A stretch of 64,000 nucleotides of DNA from a bacterium (GCA_905221115.1 CAJNBX010000004.1:80250-144249); one strand, 5' to 3'. Positions 30,301 through 39,465 are shown, counted from the first letter of the stretch. Program-made: numbers and translations. The notes: generated by a model not told the origin, from the letters alone.

Positions 30301-31200
30301 ATGAAAAAACTCCCCTTAGTATTTTCTGGTTGTTTGCTAGGTTTAGCAGGAGCTGGGAATCTCGTTTTAGATACGTTGCCGGTTCTGCCCCATCTTTTTA
30401 GTCTGACAGGTTTGGTTTTGTGGCTATTCTTTCTGATTTTGCATCTCTTTAATTGGAAGGAAACCAAGCAAGAATTGACCAAGCCTCCTCTTTTGTCAGG
30501 AATGGCGACCTTTCCCATGGCTGGGATGATTTTATCTACCTATGTTTTTCGCGTCTTCCCTCATCTTCCTCTGGTAGCGCAAGGGCTCTGGTGGTTTTCA
30601 TTTCTCTTGGATTTGGCCTTGATTGCTGGTTTTACCATCAAGTTTGCCTGTCCAAGTCAGAGGGTTCAGGCCACTCCTAGCTGGACGGTACTTTATGTGG
30701 GGATAGCAGTGGCTGCCTTAACCTATCCACTTGTAGGCATCATCGAAATTGCCTATGCGACCTTGAGTTTTGGTTTTCTCCTAACCTTCTATCTCTATCC
30801 CCTTATTTATAGCGATTTAAAGAAACATCCGCTCCCACTAGCCTTGCTTGGGCAAGAAGGAATCTACTGTGCTCCTTTCTCTCTACTCTTGGCTTCCCTG
30901 GTTCGAGTTGGAGGAGCCAGCCTACAAACCTGGGTCTTGATTGTCATGATCTTGCTTTCTCAATCCTTCTTTTTCTTTGTTTTAACTCGCCTGCCCAATA
31001 TTTTAAAACAAGGCTTTCAACCAGCCTTCTCAGCCCTCACCTTCCCGACCATTATCACAGCTACTTCGCTCAAGATGGCTCAGGGAATCTTGAAACTTCC
31101 ATTGTTGGATTATTTGGTACTGGCTGAAATCGCTATTTGCTTAATTATTTTAATCTTTGTATTAGGCGCATATCTGAATTGGTTACGAAAAAAGGTCTAG
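30301..31200 (+). CDS. TDT family transporter (TehA/SLAC1-like)
   Basis: The 299-residue protein is almost entirely hydrophobic, with about ten predicted helices, and fits the tellurite-resistance/dicarboxylate transporter family that includes TehA and plant SLAC1 anion channels. Related streptococcal genes have been misnamed 'exfoliative toxin'; nothing toxin-like is visible. GGAGG lies 5 nt before ATG 30301; the in-frame TTG at 30289 overlaps it. The substrate cannot be told from sequence. Confidence 0.8.
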   Translation: MKKLPLVFSGCLLGLAGAGNLVLDTLPVLPHLFSLTGLVLWLFFLILHLFNWKETKQELTKPPLLSGMATFPMAGMILSTYVFRVFPHLPLVAQGLWWFSFLLDLALIAGFTIKFACPSQRVQATPSWTVLYVGIAVAALTYPLVGIIEIAYATLSFGFLLTFYLYPLIYSDLKKHPLPLALLGQEGIYCAPFSLLLASLVRVGGASLQTWVLIVMILLSQSFFFFVLTRLPNILKQGFQPAFSALTFPTIITATSLKMAQGILKLPLLDYLVLAEIAICLIILIFVLGAYLNWLRKKV

Positions 31201-31227
31201 CTAGAAATAGCTAAACCTTATTTTTTA
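31192..31227 (+). terminator. Terminator between the convergent TDT gene and serS
   Basis: GGTCTAGCTA pairs with TAGCTAAACC (outer GGT/ACC, inner AGCTA/TAGCT, two mismatches) around GAAA, followed by TTATTTTTT. The stem includes the TDT stop codon and the T-run reaches the serS stop; a T-run on the other strand may serve serS. Confidence 0.75.
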
Positions 31228-32499
31228 TGGTTTGATAATTTCAGCTCCACCCATGTATGGACGAAGAGCTTCTGGAATAGTTACAGAACCATCTTCATTT
31301 TGGTAGTTTTCAAGAATAGCAGCCACCGTACGTCCAACTGCAAGTCCAGAACCGTTCAAGGTATGAAGGAGTTTCACCTTGCCATCAGCTTCATCACGGT
31401 AACGGATTTGGGCACGACGGGCTTGGAAATCTTCTGTGTTTGAACAGCTTGAGATTTCACGGTAGGTATTTTGGGCTGGAATCCACACTTCCAAGTCGTA
31501 AGTTTTAGCAGCTGAGAAGCCCATATCTCCAGTAGAGAGAGCAACGACACGGTATGGAAGGTTAAGTTTTTGAAGAATGTTTTCAGCGTTGGCTGTCATT
31601 TTTTCCAATTCTTCGTAAGATTCTTCTGGTTTGGCAAATTTAACCATTTCAACCTTGTGGAATTGGTGCAAACGAATCAAGCCACGAGTATCTCGACCAG
31701 CAGAACCAGCCTCAGAACGGAATGATGGACTCATAGCAGTGAAGTAGATTGGCAGATCTTTACCGTCAAGGATTTCATCACGGTAGTAGTTTGTCAGAGG
31801 AACTTCAGCTGTAGGAATAAGGACATAATTGCTGTCGCTCAATTCAAAAGTATCTTCCTTGAATTTTGGATATTGACCAGTCCCAAACATAGAATCATGG
31901 TTAACCATGTAAGGTGTGATGACTTCCGTATAGCCTTCTTTTCCATGTTCATCCAACATAAAGTTATAGATAGCACGCTCCAAACGAGCACCGAGACCTT
32001 TATAGAAGAGGAAACGAGCGCCTGTTACCTTACCACCGCGTTCCCAGTCAAGGATACCAAGATCTTCACCAAGATCCCAGTGAGCTTTTGGTTCGAAGTC
32101 AAACTCGCGTGGAGTCCCCCAACGGCGAACTTCCACATTGTCATCTTCATCAGCCCCAACAGGAACACTATCAGCTGGAATATTTGGAAGAGTCGTTGTA
32201 AATTCTGTCAATTTAGCATCGATTTCGGCCAATTCAGCATCCAAGGCTTTAACCTCAGCAGATAGAGTTTGCATGGCAGCAATCTTATCATCTGCATTTT
32301 CCTTGTTGCGCTTAGCTTGGGCAATCTCAGCAGAAACTGTGTTACGTTCTGCTTTTAAAGTTTCAACCTTGACCAAGATGTCACGACGTTTAGCATCGAT
32401 TTCTTTCATCTCATTCAAGACAGCAGCATCTACACCACGTGTAGCTAATTTTTCTGCGACAGCATCAAAGTCTGTACGAATACGTTTGATATCTAACAT
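31225..32499 (-). CDS. serS: Seryl-tRNA synthetase
   Basis: Charges tRNA-Ser with serine. The 424-residue class II enzyme has the N-terminal coiled-coil arm (about 30-100) that grips the tRNA long arm, and motif 2 ([15 protein letters not shown]) and motif 3 (GLAVGRT) of the catalytic core. The start is ATG 32499 ([11 protein letters not shown]) after AAAGGAG; the in-frame extension upstream lies inside the T-box leader. It is monocistronic and controlled by the T-box. Confidence 0.96.
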   Translation of the reverse strand: MLDIKRIRTDFDAVAEKLATRGVDAAVLNEMKEIDAKRRDILVKVETLKAERNTVSAEIAQAKRNKENADDKIAAMQTLSAEVKALDAELAEIDAKLTEFTTTLPNIPADSVPVGADEDDNVEVRRWGTPREFDFEPKAHWDLGEDLGILDWERGGKVTGARFLFYKGLGARLERAIYNFMLDEHGKEGYTEVITPYMVNHDSMFGTGQYPKFKEDTFELSDSNYVLIPTAEVPLTNYYRDEILDGKDLPIYFTAMSPSFRSEAGSAGRDTRGLIRLHQFHKVEMVKFAKPEESYEELEKMTANAENILQKLNLPYRVVALSTGDMGFSAAKTYDLEVWIPAQNTYREISSCSNTEDFQARRAQIRYRDEADGKVKLLHTLNGSGLAVGRTVAAILENYQNEDGSVTIPEALRPYMGGAEIIKP

Positions 32500-32692
32500 A
32501 AGAACTCCTTTGTGAAAAAAGCACACCTGACAAAGCGTTGGAGTGGCAGGGCCACGGTTCCATCCAACTTCACAGGTGTGCACTTGATTGTGTATGTAAT
32601 TGTTACTAACGGTAGAATTTCACCTATCCCTCCTATCTGCTCGCAGCACCCGCAGACTTTCTGAAAGAAGAAGATAACCTACTTATCCGTTG
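32500..32692 (-). promoter_or_regulatory. T-box leader of serS
   Basis: On the minus strand the leader holds the T-box sequence TGGATGGAACCGTGGCCC (near 32560-32543). A terminator closes it: GCACACCTG (32582-32573 region) pairs with CAGGTGTGC, followed by TTTTTT at 32519-32514. Uncharged tRNA-Ser should stabilise the alternative antiterminator and allow serS transcription. The specifier codon was not located with confidence. Confidence 0.9.
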
Positions 32693-32697
32693 CTATG

Positions 32698-32726
32698 ATT
32701 ATACTAAAGTTTCTACTTTTTTGCAA
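32698..32726 (-). promoter_or_regulatory. Promoter of the serS leader, overlapping the manO 3' end
   Basis: On the minus strand TTGCAA (32726-32721), a 17-nt spacer and TATAAT (32703-32698). The -35 lies inside the last codons of manO. Confidence 0.8.
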
Positions 32727-33084
32727 ATAGATTTTTAAATTTTTGACCAATGGTTTGAATCAGGGTAGGAAGTTTGACGACCTTGTCATTGCCCAGTTTT
32801 TCACGAGCAATTTTAAGAATGGCACCTGAGTCTTTTGATGCAAAGAGGAATTTTCCTCTGTCTGTAAAGACTTCGAAGTGGCGACTGATTTTCCGACCAG
32901 TGACATTGGCTCCAATTTGGTTGATATGGCTCCAAGGAATCTGGATAAATTGTTCGACATTGACATCGGGGTAAAATTCTAAGGCCTGATCTCCGACCAG
33001 GAATTTCCCAACTTTCCCAGCGATAGAGAGGTAGGAAGTGCCTGTCGTGCTGAGAAGCACTGTTTTGTTAAGTGATTGAGCCAT
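32713..33084 (-). CDS. DUF956 family protein (ManO-like)
   Basis: The 123-residue product fits DUF956, named ManO where it sits beside mannose-family PTS genes. Visible features are a beta-rich fold (VGKFLVGDQALEFYPD, IPWSHINQIGANVTGRKISRHFEVFTD) and a basic C-terminus, reminiscent of PH-like/GRAM domains. Here it starts 2 nt after lysC instead of next to PTS genes, so a role in sugar uptake cannot be inferred from context. Function unknown. Confidence 0.8.
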   Translation of the reverse strand: MAQSLNKTVLLSTTGTSYLSIAGKVGKFLVGDQALEFYPDVNVEQFIQIPWSHINQIGANVTGRKISRHFEVFTDRGKFLFASKDSGAILKIAREKLGNDKVVKLPTLIQTIGQKFKNLFAKK

Positions 33085-33086
33085 GC

Positions 33087-34451
33087 TTAGTCTTCCTTGT
33101 TTTCACCGAAAAAGGCATTGTAGAGGGCTTTAATAGCTGCTTTCTCTTGGTCCTTATGGACAACAAACATAATAGATACTTCACTAGAACCTTGAGACAT
33201 CATCTGGATGTTGATCTTATTTTCAGATAGAGCGCGTGTTGCAGTAGCAGTCACTCCGATATGGCTCTTCATCTTTTCACCAACAATCATAATGATTGAA
33301 AGGTCGTGCTCGATTTCTGCATGGTCTACTTCAGCCTTTTGAACCAATTGACGCAGGATTTCTTCTTCCTTGATAGGAGTTAGTTCACGAGAACGGAGGA
33401 TGATTGAAAGATCGTCGATACCTGTTGGCATATGTTCCCAACCGATGTTAAGATCTTCAAGGATTTGAAGAACCTTGCGTCCAAATCCAACCTCACGGTT
33501 CATGAGGTATTTCGACATGTTGATGCTGACAAAGCCTGAGTCACCAGCAATTCCCACAACTGGAAATTCATCACTACTGTGTTTTAGAACGATACAAGTA
33601 CCTGGATGGTCAGGGTTGTTGGTATTCTTGATAACGAGAGGAATTTTTCCTCGGTAGGCAGGTAGAAGGGCTTCGTCATGAAGGACTGAGAAGCCTGCAT
33701 AGGCCAACTCACGCATTTCACGGTAGGTTAACTCAGGAATCGAGTGTGGTTGGTGGATAATACCAGGGTGGGCTGCAAAGATACCATCAACGTCTGTAAA
33801 GTTTTCATAGAGGTCAGCCTTAACACCTGCAGCAATGATAGAACCTGTAATGTCTGATCCTCCACGTGAGAAGGTACAGATTTGATTTTCCTTGGTAACC
33901 CCAAAGAAACCAGGAATGACAAGGACTTCATTTGCATTTGTCAATTCTTCAATCTTGTCATAACTTGATGGAATGATGCGAGCGTGACCAGGTTCACTTG
34001 TGACCACAATACCAGCTTCTCTAGGGTGCACATAGCGTGCATCGATCCCGTTTTGATTAAAGTAGGCAGCAATCAATTTAGCATTGTTGTTTTCACCCGC
34101 TGCTAGGAAAGTATCGTAGAGAAATTCATTTTCATCAATAGGAAGAGTGGCCAAGGCACGAATGCTTTTTGAAATTTTTTCTAGTACAGCCGGTTTAAGA
34201 CCTAGTTCACTAACCATAGCAGCATAGCGGTCGATAATCCAGTTTTGACTCTTGCTAATATCGTTACCAGCAACATAGTCGCGATAGTATTTAATTAAAG
34301 CATCCGTAACCTTAGTATCTTCAGCATTGCGTTTACCAGGCGCAGAAACGACGACAAAACGACGCTCTGAATCGCTTTTGACGATGTTTAAAACTTTTTC
34401 TAATTGACTAGCAGAGGCAAGAGAGCTACCTCCAAATTTAACAACTTTCAT
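33087..34451 (-). CDS. lysC: Aspartate kinase
   Basis: Phosphorylates aspartate, the entry to lysine, threonine and methionine synthesis and to diaminopimelate/lysine for the cell wall. The 454-residue product has the kinase start KFGGSSLASA, the SRGGSDITGS substrate loop (about 205-214) and two C-terminal ACT domains (about 310-450) for allosteric control. Length fits monofunctional aspartokinases of the class with tandem ACT domains. Cotranscribed with the DUF956 gene from its own promoter. Confidence 0.94.
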   Translation of the reverse strand: MKVVKFGGSSLASASQLEKVLNIVKSDSERRFVVVSAPGKRNAEDTKVTDALIKYYRDYVAGNDISKSQNWIIDRYAAMVSELGLKPAVLEKISKSIRALATLPIDENEFLYDTFLAAGENNNAKLIAAYFNQNGIDARYVHPREAGIVVTSEPGHARIIPSSYDKIEELTNANEVLVIPGFFGVTKENQICTFSRGGSDITGSIIAAGVKADLYENFTDVDGIFAAHPGIIHQPHSIPELTYREMRELAYAGFSVLHDEALLPAYRGKIPLVIKNTNNPDHPGTCIVLKHSSDEFPVVGIAGDSGFVSINMSKYLMNREVGFGRKVLQILEDLNIGWEHMPTGIDDLSIILRSRELTPIKEEEILRQLVQKAEVDHAEIEHDLSIIMIVGEKMKSHIGVTATATRALSENKINIQMMSQGSSEVSIMFVVHKDQEKAAIKALYNAFFGENKED

Positions 34452-34480
34452 AAGAACTCCTAAAGTAAGTATTTTATACG

Positions 34481-34509
34481 ATTATAGCAGAAAGAAAGCC
34501 TTTTTTCAA
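34481..34509 (-). promoter_or_regulatory. Promoter of lysC
   Basis: On the minus strand TTGAAA (34509-34504), a 17-nt spacer and TGC-TATAAT (extended -10 at 34486-34481), followed by TAGGAG before the ATG. Confidence 0.85.
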
Positions 34510-34629
34510 TGAAGAAAATAAGATGCTTTCTAGGGTAAAGCGATCCTTGCCAATCGGCTGAGACACTTTTAGTCGATTTTTCCTTGCTTTCGAGTTTTAA
34601 AAAAGATATACTTTGAAAACAAAATAATT

Positions 34630-34830
34630 TAATACTCAATGAAAATCAAAGAGCAAACTAGGAAGCTAGCCGTAGACTGCTCAAAGCACTGCTTTGAGGT
34701 TGTAAATAAGACTGACGAAGTCAGCTCAAAACACTGTTTTGAGGTTGTGGATAGAACTGACGAAGTCAGTAACCATACCTACGGCAAGGCGAAGCTGACG
34801 TGGTTTGAATTTGATTTTCGAAGAGTATAA
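34630..34830 (-). repeat. BOX element with two boxB units (A-B-B-C)
   Basis: The right end is boxA (GGCAAGGCGAAGCTGACG through CGAAGAGTAT) and the left end boxC (AATACTCAATGAAAATC). Between them boxB occurs twice in tandem (about 34679-34723 and 34724-34769), each with a CAAA-N-CACTG-TTTGAGG palindrome and ACTGACGAAGTCAG. The boxA end stops 28 nt before fabM. It fills most of the lysC-fabM interval; only short AT-rich sequence lies on either side. Confidence 0.92.
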
Positions 34831-34858
34831 ACTGCTTATAAAATAAAAAGGAGTCCCG

Positions 34859-35634
34859 ATGGAACACATTATTTATCAGCTTGATAAGGACTTGGCAATC
34901 CTTACCTTGAATCGTCCTGAGGTCGCGAATGGTTTTCATATCCCTATGTGTGAGGAGATTTTAGAAGTGCTGACCCTGGCGGAAGAGGATTCATCTGTGC
35001 ATTTTATATTGATTAATGCTAATGGAAAAGTTTTCTCAGTTGGGGGAGATTTGGTTGAGATGAAGCGAGCAGTCGATGAGGATGATATTCCATCCTTGAC
35101 GAAAATCGCAGAATTGGTCAATACTATTTCCTATAAAATCAAGCAAATAGGCAAACCTATCTTGATGGAGCTGTTGCAGGTGCCGCAGCGAATATGGCTG
35201 TTGCTGCAGATTTCTGTCTTGCAACGGATAAAGCTAAGTTTATCCAAGCCTTTGTTGGGGTTGGTTTGGCTCCTGATGCGGGTGGGATTCACCTCTTGAG
35301 TCGTAGTATTGGTGTGACGCGTGCTGCTCAATTAGCTATGACAGGAGAGGCTTTGACCGCAGATAAAGCTCTGGAGTGGGGCCTGGTTTACCGCATCTGT
35401 GAAGCTGATAAACTTGAAAAGACGAGAGAACAGCTTCTTAAAAAATTAAGACGTGGCTCAGCTAATTCTTATGCAGCTATCAAGAAGTTGGTTTGGGAGA
35501 GCCAATTTAAAGATTGGCAAGATTATGCTGCTTTAGAATTGAACCTACAGGAATCTTTGGCCCAAACAGAGGATTTCAAAGAGGGAGTTCGGGCTCATTC
35601 GGAGAGAAGAAGGCCTAAATTTACAGGAAAATAA
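34859..35634 (+). pseudogene. fabM: trans-2-decenoyl-ACP isomerase FabM, frameshifted
   Basis: FabM isomerises trans-2 to cis-3-decenoyl-ACP and is the only source of unsaturated fatty acids in streptococcal FASII. Codons from ATG 34859 give crotonase-fold sequence ([38 protein letters not shown]) to about 35168. The matching remainder ([33 protein letters not shown], to TGK) is one frame back, ending at 35634. At the break the family reads [14 protein letters not shown]; only one TTGATGGA remains, consistent with a 10-nt deletion between two copies. First gene of the fab cluster, with AAGGAG before the start. Intact product would be about 260 residues. Confidence 0.87.
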
Positions 35635-35642
35635 AAAAATAC

Positions 35643-35671
35643 TTGCACTGTTCTTTGAACTTTGATATAAT
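35643..35671 (+). promoter_or_regulatory. Promoter of fabT-fabH-acpP
   Basis: TTGCAC (35643-35648), a 17-nt spacer and TGA-TATAAT (extended -10 at 35666-35671). Confidence 0.85.
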
Positions 35672-35683
35672 TTTTCTGTCAAA

Positions 35684-35700
35684 TGTTTTGATTGTGAAAG
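35684..35700 (+). promoter_or_regulatory. Candidate FabT operator upstream of fabT
   Basis: GTTTTGATTGTGAAAG, just downstream of the -10, resembles the FabT palindrome TTTGATTATCAAA with a few mismatches. The position would allow autorepression, as reported for FabT. Confidence 0.6.
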
Positions 35701-35725
35701 TTTTTTGAAAAGGAGGGAAAAGAGA

Positions 35726-36160
35726 TTGGACTACCAACGAATTAATGAATATTTAACATCTATATTTAACAATGTCCTCGTCATCGAGGAAGTTAGCTTG
35801 AGGGGTAGTCGTTTCAAGGATATCTCCATCAAAGAAGTCCATACAATCGATGTAATTGGAAAATTCCCAGATGTGACGCCAAGTCAAGTGTCGAAAGAGT
35901 TGATGGTGACTCTTGGGACGGTTACGACGAGTCTGAATAATCTTGAACGAAAGGGTTACGTTGAACGCATTCGCTCAGAGCAGGATCGTCGTGTGGTGCA
36001 TCTGCATTTGACAAAGAAGGGTCGCTTGGTTCATAGACTACATAAACGCTTCCACAAGGCCATGGTTGAAAAAATCATTGATGGTATGAGTAAGGAAGAA
36101 ATTGCTGTTATGGGTAAAGGTTTGACCAATCTTTACCAATTTTTGGAGGATTTGAGATAA
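35726..36160 (+). CDS. fabT: MarR-family fatty-acid biosynthesis repressor FabT
   Basis: Represses the fab cluster, with long-chain acyl-ACP as corepressor. The 144-residue product is a winged-helix MarR protein (recognition region [28 protein letters not shown] split over about 53-80, wing [14 protein letters not shown]). I take TTG 35726 as start ([10 protein letters not shown]) because AGGAGG lies 9 nt ahead; an earlier in-frame TTG at 35705 would place the RBS inside the gene. The stop overlaps the fabH ATG by one base. Confidence 0.93.
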   Translation: MDYQRINEYLTSIFNNVLVIEEVSLRGSRFKDISIKEVHTIDVIGKFPDVTPSQVSKELMVTLGTVTTSLNNLERKGYVERIRSEQDRRVVHLHLTKKGRLVHRLHKRFHKAMVEKIIDGMSKEEIAVMGKGLTNLYQFLEDLR

Positions 36161-37134
36161 TGGCTTTTGCAAAAATAAGCCAGGTTGCTCATTATGTTCC
36201 AGAGCAAGTGGTTACAAATCATGATTTGGCCCAGATTATGGATACCAATGATGAGTGGATTTCAAGTCGGACGGGAATACGACAAAGGCATATTTCAAGA
36301 ACAGAATCTACTAGTGATTTGGCTACAGAAGTTGCGAAGAAACTGATGGCAAAAGCTGGAATCACAGGGGAGGAGCTGGATTTTATCATCCTAGCTACCA
36401 TTACTCCAGATTCGATGATGCCCTCTACAGCTGCTCGTGTCCAAGCTAATATTGGTGCTAATGAGGCCTTTGCTTTTGACCTAACAGCTGCTTGTAGTGG
36501 ATTTGTATTTGCTCTTTCAACTGCTGAAAAGTTTATCGCTTCTGGTCGCTTTCAAAAAGGCTTGGTGATTGGTAGTGAAACCCTCTCTAAGGCAGTCGAT
36601 TGGTCAGATCGATCAACAGCTGTCTTGTTTGGAGATGGTGCTGGTGGTGTCTTGCTAGAAGCTAGCGAGCAAGAGCATTTCTTGGCTGAGAGTCTCAATA
36701 GTGATGGGAGTCGCAGTGAGTGTCTGACCTATGGACATTCAGGCTTGCATTCGCCATTTTCAGATCAAGAAAATGTAGATTCATTTTTGAAGATGGATGG
36801 GCGCGCAGTCTTTGATTTTGCCATTCGAGATGTAGCCAAGTCTATCAAACAGACTATTGATGAATCTCCTGTAGAGGCGACAGACTTGGATTATCTGCTA
36901 CTTCACCAGGCCAATGACCGTATCTTGGATAAGATGGCTAGAAAAATCGGTGTCGACCGAGATAAACTTCCAGCCAATATGATGGAATATGGTAATACTA
37001 GTGCAGCCAGTATCCCGATTTTACTTTCAGAGTGTGTAGAACAAGGTCTCATCCATTTAGATGGTAGTCAGACTGTTCTGTTATCAGGCTTCGGTGGAGG
37101 CTTGACCTGGGGCACGCTCATTCTTACAATTTAG
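36160..37134 (+). CDS. fabH: 3-oxoacyl-ACP synthase III
   Basis: Starts fatty-acid synthesis by condensing acetyl-CoA with malonyl-ACP. The 324-residue product has the nucleophile Cys112 (DLTAACSGF), the His of LLHQANDRI and the Asn of EYGNTSAAS, the FabH triad. Translation is coupled to fabT through TAATG. acpP follows 58 nt downstream. Confidence 0.97.
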   Translation: MAFAKISQVAHYVPEQVVTNHDLAQIMDTNDEWISSRTGIRQRHISRTESTSDLATEVAKKLMAKAGITGEELDFIILATITPDSMMPSTAARVQANIGANEAFAFDLTAACSGFVFALSTAEKFIASGRFQKGLVIGSETLSKAVDWSDRSTAVLFGDGAGGVLLEASEQEHFLAESLNSDGSRSECLTYGHSGLHSPFSDQENVDSFLKMDGRAVFDFAIRDVAKSIKQTIDESPVEATDLDYLLLHQANDRILDKMARKIGVDRDKLPANMMEYGNTSAASIPILLSECVEQGLIHLDGSQTVLLSGFGGGLTWGTLILTI

Positions 37135-37192
37135 GTAATCATGTGGTGAACACATTGTTATAAAAAACTATTTATTTTAAAGGAGTCCTATC

Positions 37193-37417
37193 ATGGCAGT
37201 ATTTGAAAAAGTACAAGAAATTATCGTTGAAGAACTTGGAAAAGACGCATCAGAAGTAACACTTGAATCAACTTTTGATGATTTGGACGCAGATTCATTG
37301 GACTTGTTCCAAGTAATCTCAGAAATCGAAGATGCTTTTGATATCCAAATCGAAGCAGAAGATGACTTGAAAACAGTTGGTGACTTGGTTGCCTACGTTG
37401 AAGAGCAAACAAAATAA
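37193..37417 (+). CDS. acpP: Acyl carrier protein
   Basis: Carries growing acyl chains on a 4'-phosphopantetheine arm. The 74-residue acidic protein has the attachment Ser35 in [17 protein letters not shown] precedes the ATG. Abundant product; a hairpin after the gene may limit read-through into fabK. Confidence 0.95.
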   Translation: MAVFEKVQEIIVEELGKDASEVTLESTFDDLDADSLDLFQVISEIEDAFDIQIEAEDDLKTVGDLVAYVEEQTK

Positions 37418-37432
37418 GCAGAATATACGATA

Positions 37433-37465
37433 GAAGGAGTAGGGAAACCCGCTCCCTCTTGTTTA
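37433..37465 (+). terminator. Possible attenuating hairpin between acpP and fabK
   Basis: GGAGTAGGG pairs with CCCGCTCC around AAA, with one internal mismatch, followed by CTCTTGTTT. The weak T-tract suggests partial termination. Confidence 0.45.
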
Positions 37466-37471
37466 GGCAAT

Positions 37472-37488
37472 AGTTTGATTGTCAAATT
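37472..37488 (+). promoter_or_regulatory. FabT operator upstream of fabK
   Basis: AGTTTGATTGTCAAATT is a near-perfect palindrome matching the FabT-binding consensus, 46 nt before fabK. It would control the second transcription unit fabK-accA. Confidence 0.85.
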
Positions 37489-37534
37489 ATGACGGTATCG
37501 AACTATTACGTAAGCAAGAAACGATGGAGGCACT

Positions 37535-38509
37535 ATGAAAACGCGTATTACAGAATTATTGAATATTGATTATCCTATTTTTCAAGGAGGAATGGCTTGG
37601 GTCGCTGATGGTGATTTAGCAGGGGCTGTTTCTAAGGCTGGAGGACTAGGGATTATCGGTGGGGGAAATGCCCCTAAAGAAGTCGTCAAGGCAAATATTG
37701 ACAAGATCAAATCGTTAACGGATAAACCTTTTGGTGTCAACATCATGCTCTTGTCTCCCTTTGTGGAAGATATTGTAGATCTCGTTATAGAGGAAGGTGT
37801 TAAGGTAGTGACAACAGGCGCAGGAAATCCTGGCAAATACATGGAACGCTTCCATGAAGCTGGTATTACAGTTATTCCTGTTGTACCAAGTGTTGCCCTA
37901 GCTAAACGCATGGAAAAAATCGGTGCGGATGCCGTTATTGCAGAAGGAATGGAAGCTGGGGGACACATTGGTAAATTAACAACCATGACCTTGGTGCGTC
38001 AAGTGGTGGCAGCTGTATCTATTCCTGTTATTGCTGCAGGAGGAATTGCGGATGGTGAAGGTGCTGCGGCTGGATTTATGCTAGGTGCGGAGGCTGTTCA
38101 GGTTGGAACGCGTTTTGTCGTTGCAAAAGAGTCTAATGCTCATCCAAATTATAAGGCGAAAATTTTAAAAGCTAGGGATATTGATACTACGATTTCAGCA
38201 CAACACTTTGGCCATGCTGTTCGAGCTATTAAAAATCAGTTGACTCGTGATTTTGAAAAAGCTGAGAAAGATGCCTTTAAACAAGAAAATCCTGATTTGG
38301 AAATCTTTGAACAAATGGGAGCGGGCGCTCTAGCCAAAGCGGTTGTTCACGGAGATGTGGATGGTGGATCTGTTATGGCAGGTCAGATTGCAGGGCTTGT
38401 TTCCAAAGAAGAAACCGTTGAAGAAATCCTAAAAGATTTGTATTACGGAGCAGCTAAGAAAATTCAAGAAGAAGCCTCTCGTTGGGCAGGAGTTGTAAGA
38501 AATGACTAA
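37535..38509 (+). CDS. fabK: Enoyl-ACP reductase II (FMN-dependent)
   Basis: Completes each elongation cycle by reducing enoyl-ACP with NADH and FMN; replaces FabI in streptococci. The 324-residue TIM-barrel product has the start YPIFQGGMAWVA, the catalytic His144 in EAGGHIG and the FMN phosphate loop AAGGIADGEG. It overlaps fabD by 8 nt and begins the long fabK-to-accA unit. Confidence 0.97.
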   Translation: MKTRITELLNIDYPIFQGGMAWVADGDLAGAVSKAGGLGIIGGGNAPKEVVKANIDKIKSLTDKPFGVNIMLLSPFVEDIVDLVIEEGVKVVTTGAGNPGKYMERFHEAGITVIPVVPSVALAKRMEKIGADAVIAEGMEAGGHIGKLTTMTLVRQVVAAVSIPVIAAGGIADGEGAAAGFMLGAEAVQVGTRFVVAKESNAHPNYKAKILKARDIDTTISAQHFGHAVRAIKNQLTRDFEKAEKDAFKQENPDLEIFEQMGAGALAKAVVHGDVDGGSVMAGQIAGLVSKEETVEEILKDLYYGAAKKIQEEASRWAGVVRND

Positions 38510-39425
38510 AACGGCCTTTTTATTTGCTGGCCAAGGTGCCCAGTATCTAGGTATGGGACGGGATCTCTATGATCACTACCCTATTGTCAAAGAGACGATT
38601 GATCAAGCCAGTCAGGTACTTGGTTATGATTTACGTCATCTCATTGATACGGAGGAAGAAAAACTCAATCAGACCCGCTATACGCAACCAGCTATTTTAG
38701 CAACTTCAGTTGCTATTTACCGATTATTGCAAGAAAAGGGCTATCAGCCAGACATGGTTGCTGGTTTGTCCCTTGGAGAATACTCTGCCTTGGTAGCCAG
38801 CGGTGCCTTGGATTTTGAAGAAGCGGTTGCTTTGGTAGCTATGCGTGGCGTCTATATGGAAGAAGCGGCTCCTGCTGGCTCTGGCAAGATGGTGGCAGTT
38901 CTTAATACACCAGTAGAGGTCATTGAGGAAGCCTGTCAAAAAGCTTCTGAACTTGGAGTGGTTACCCCAGCCAACTATAATACACCTGCACAAATCGTGA
39001 TTGGTGGAGAAGTGGTTGCAGTCGATCGAGCTGTTGAACTCTTGCAGGAAGCAGGAGCTAAACGCTTGATTCCTCTCAAGGTGTCAGGACCTTTTCATAC
39101 CGCTCTCCTTGAGCCTGCTAGCCAGAAACTAGCTGAAACTCTAGCTCAAGTAAGTTTTTCAGATTTCACTTGTCCCCTAGTCGGCAATACAGAAGCAGCT
39201 GTTATGAAAAAAGAAGACATTGCTCAACTCTTGACGCGTCAGGTCAAGGAACCAGTTCGTTTCTATGAAAGTATTGCAGTTATGCAAGAAGCAGGCGTAA
39301 CCAACTTTATCGAGATTGGACCGGGGAAAGTCTTGTCAGGCTTTGTCAAAAAAATTGATAAGACAGCTAAACTAGTCACTGTTGAAGATCAGGCTAGTTT
39401 GGAAACTTTGCTAGAAAACAAGTAA
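38502..39425 (+). CDS. fabD: Malonyl-CoA:ACP transacylase
   Basis: Moves malonyl groups from CoA to ACP. The 307-residue product has the FAGQGAQ start, nucleophile Ser90 in GLSLGEYSAL and the catalytic His in SGPFHTALL (about 199). Overlap with fabK implies coupled translation. Confidence 0.97.
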   Translation: MTKTAFLFAGQGAQYLGMGRDLYDHYPIVKETIDQASQVLGYDLRHLIDTEEEKLNQTRYTQPAILATSVAIYRLLQEKGYQPDMVAGLSLGEYSALVASGALDFEEAVALVAMRGVYMEEAAPAGSGKMVAVLNTPVEVIEEACQKASELGVVTPANYNTPAQIVIGGEVVAVDRAVELLQEAGAKRLIPLKVSGPFHTALLEPASQKLAETLAQVSFSDFTCPLVGNTEAAVMKKEDIAQLLTRQVKEPVRFYESIAVMQEAGVTNFIEIGPGKVLSGFVKKIDKTAKLVTVEDQASLETLLENK

Positions 39426-39465
39426 TCCCTTCTCCCATAAATACAAGAGGAAACAGGAGAAAAGA

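Noticed and set aside
32500-32583. N-terminal extension of serS ([11 protein letters not shown]...)
   Set aside because: It is T-box leader sequence; AAAGGAG before ATG 32499 and the family start MLDIKRIR settle the start.
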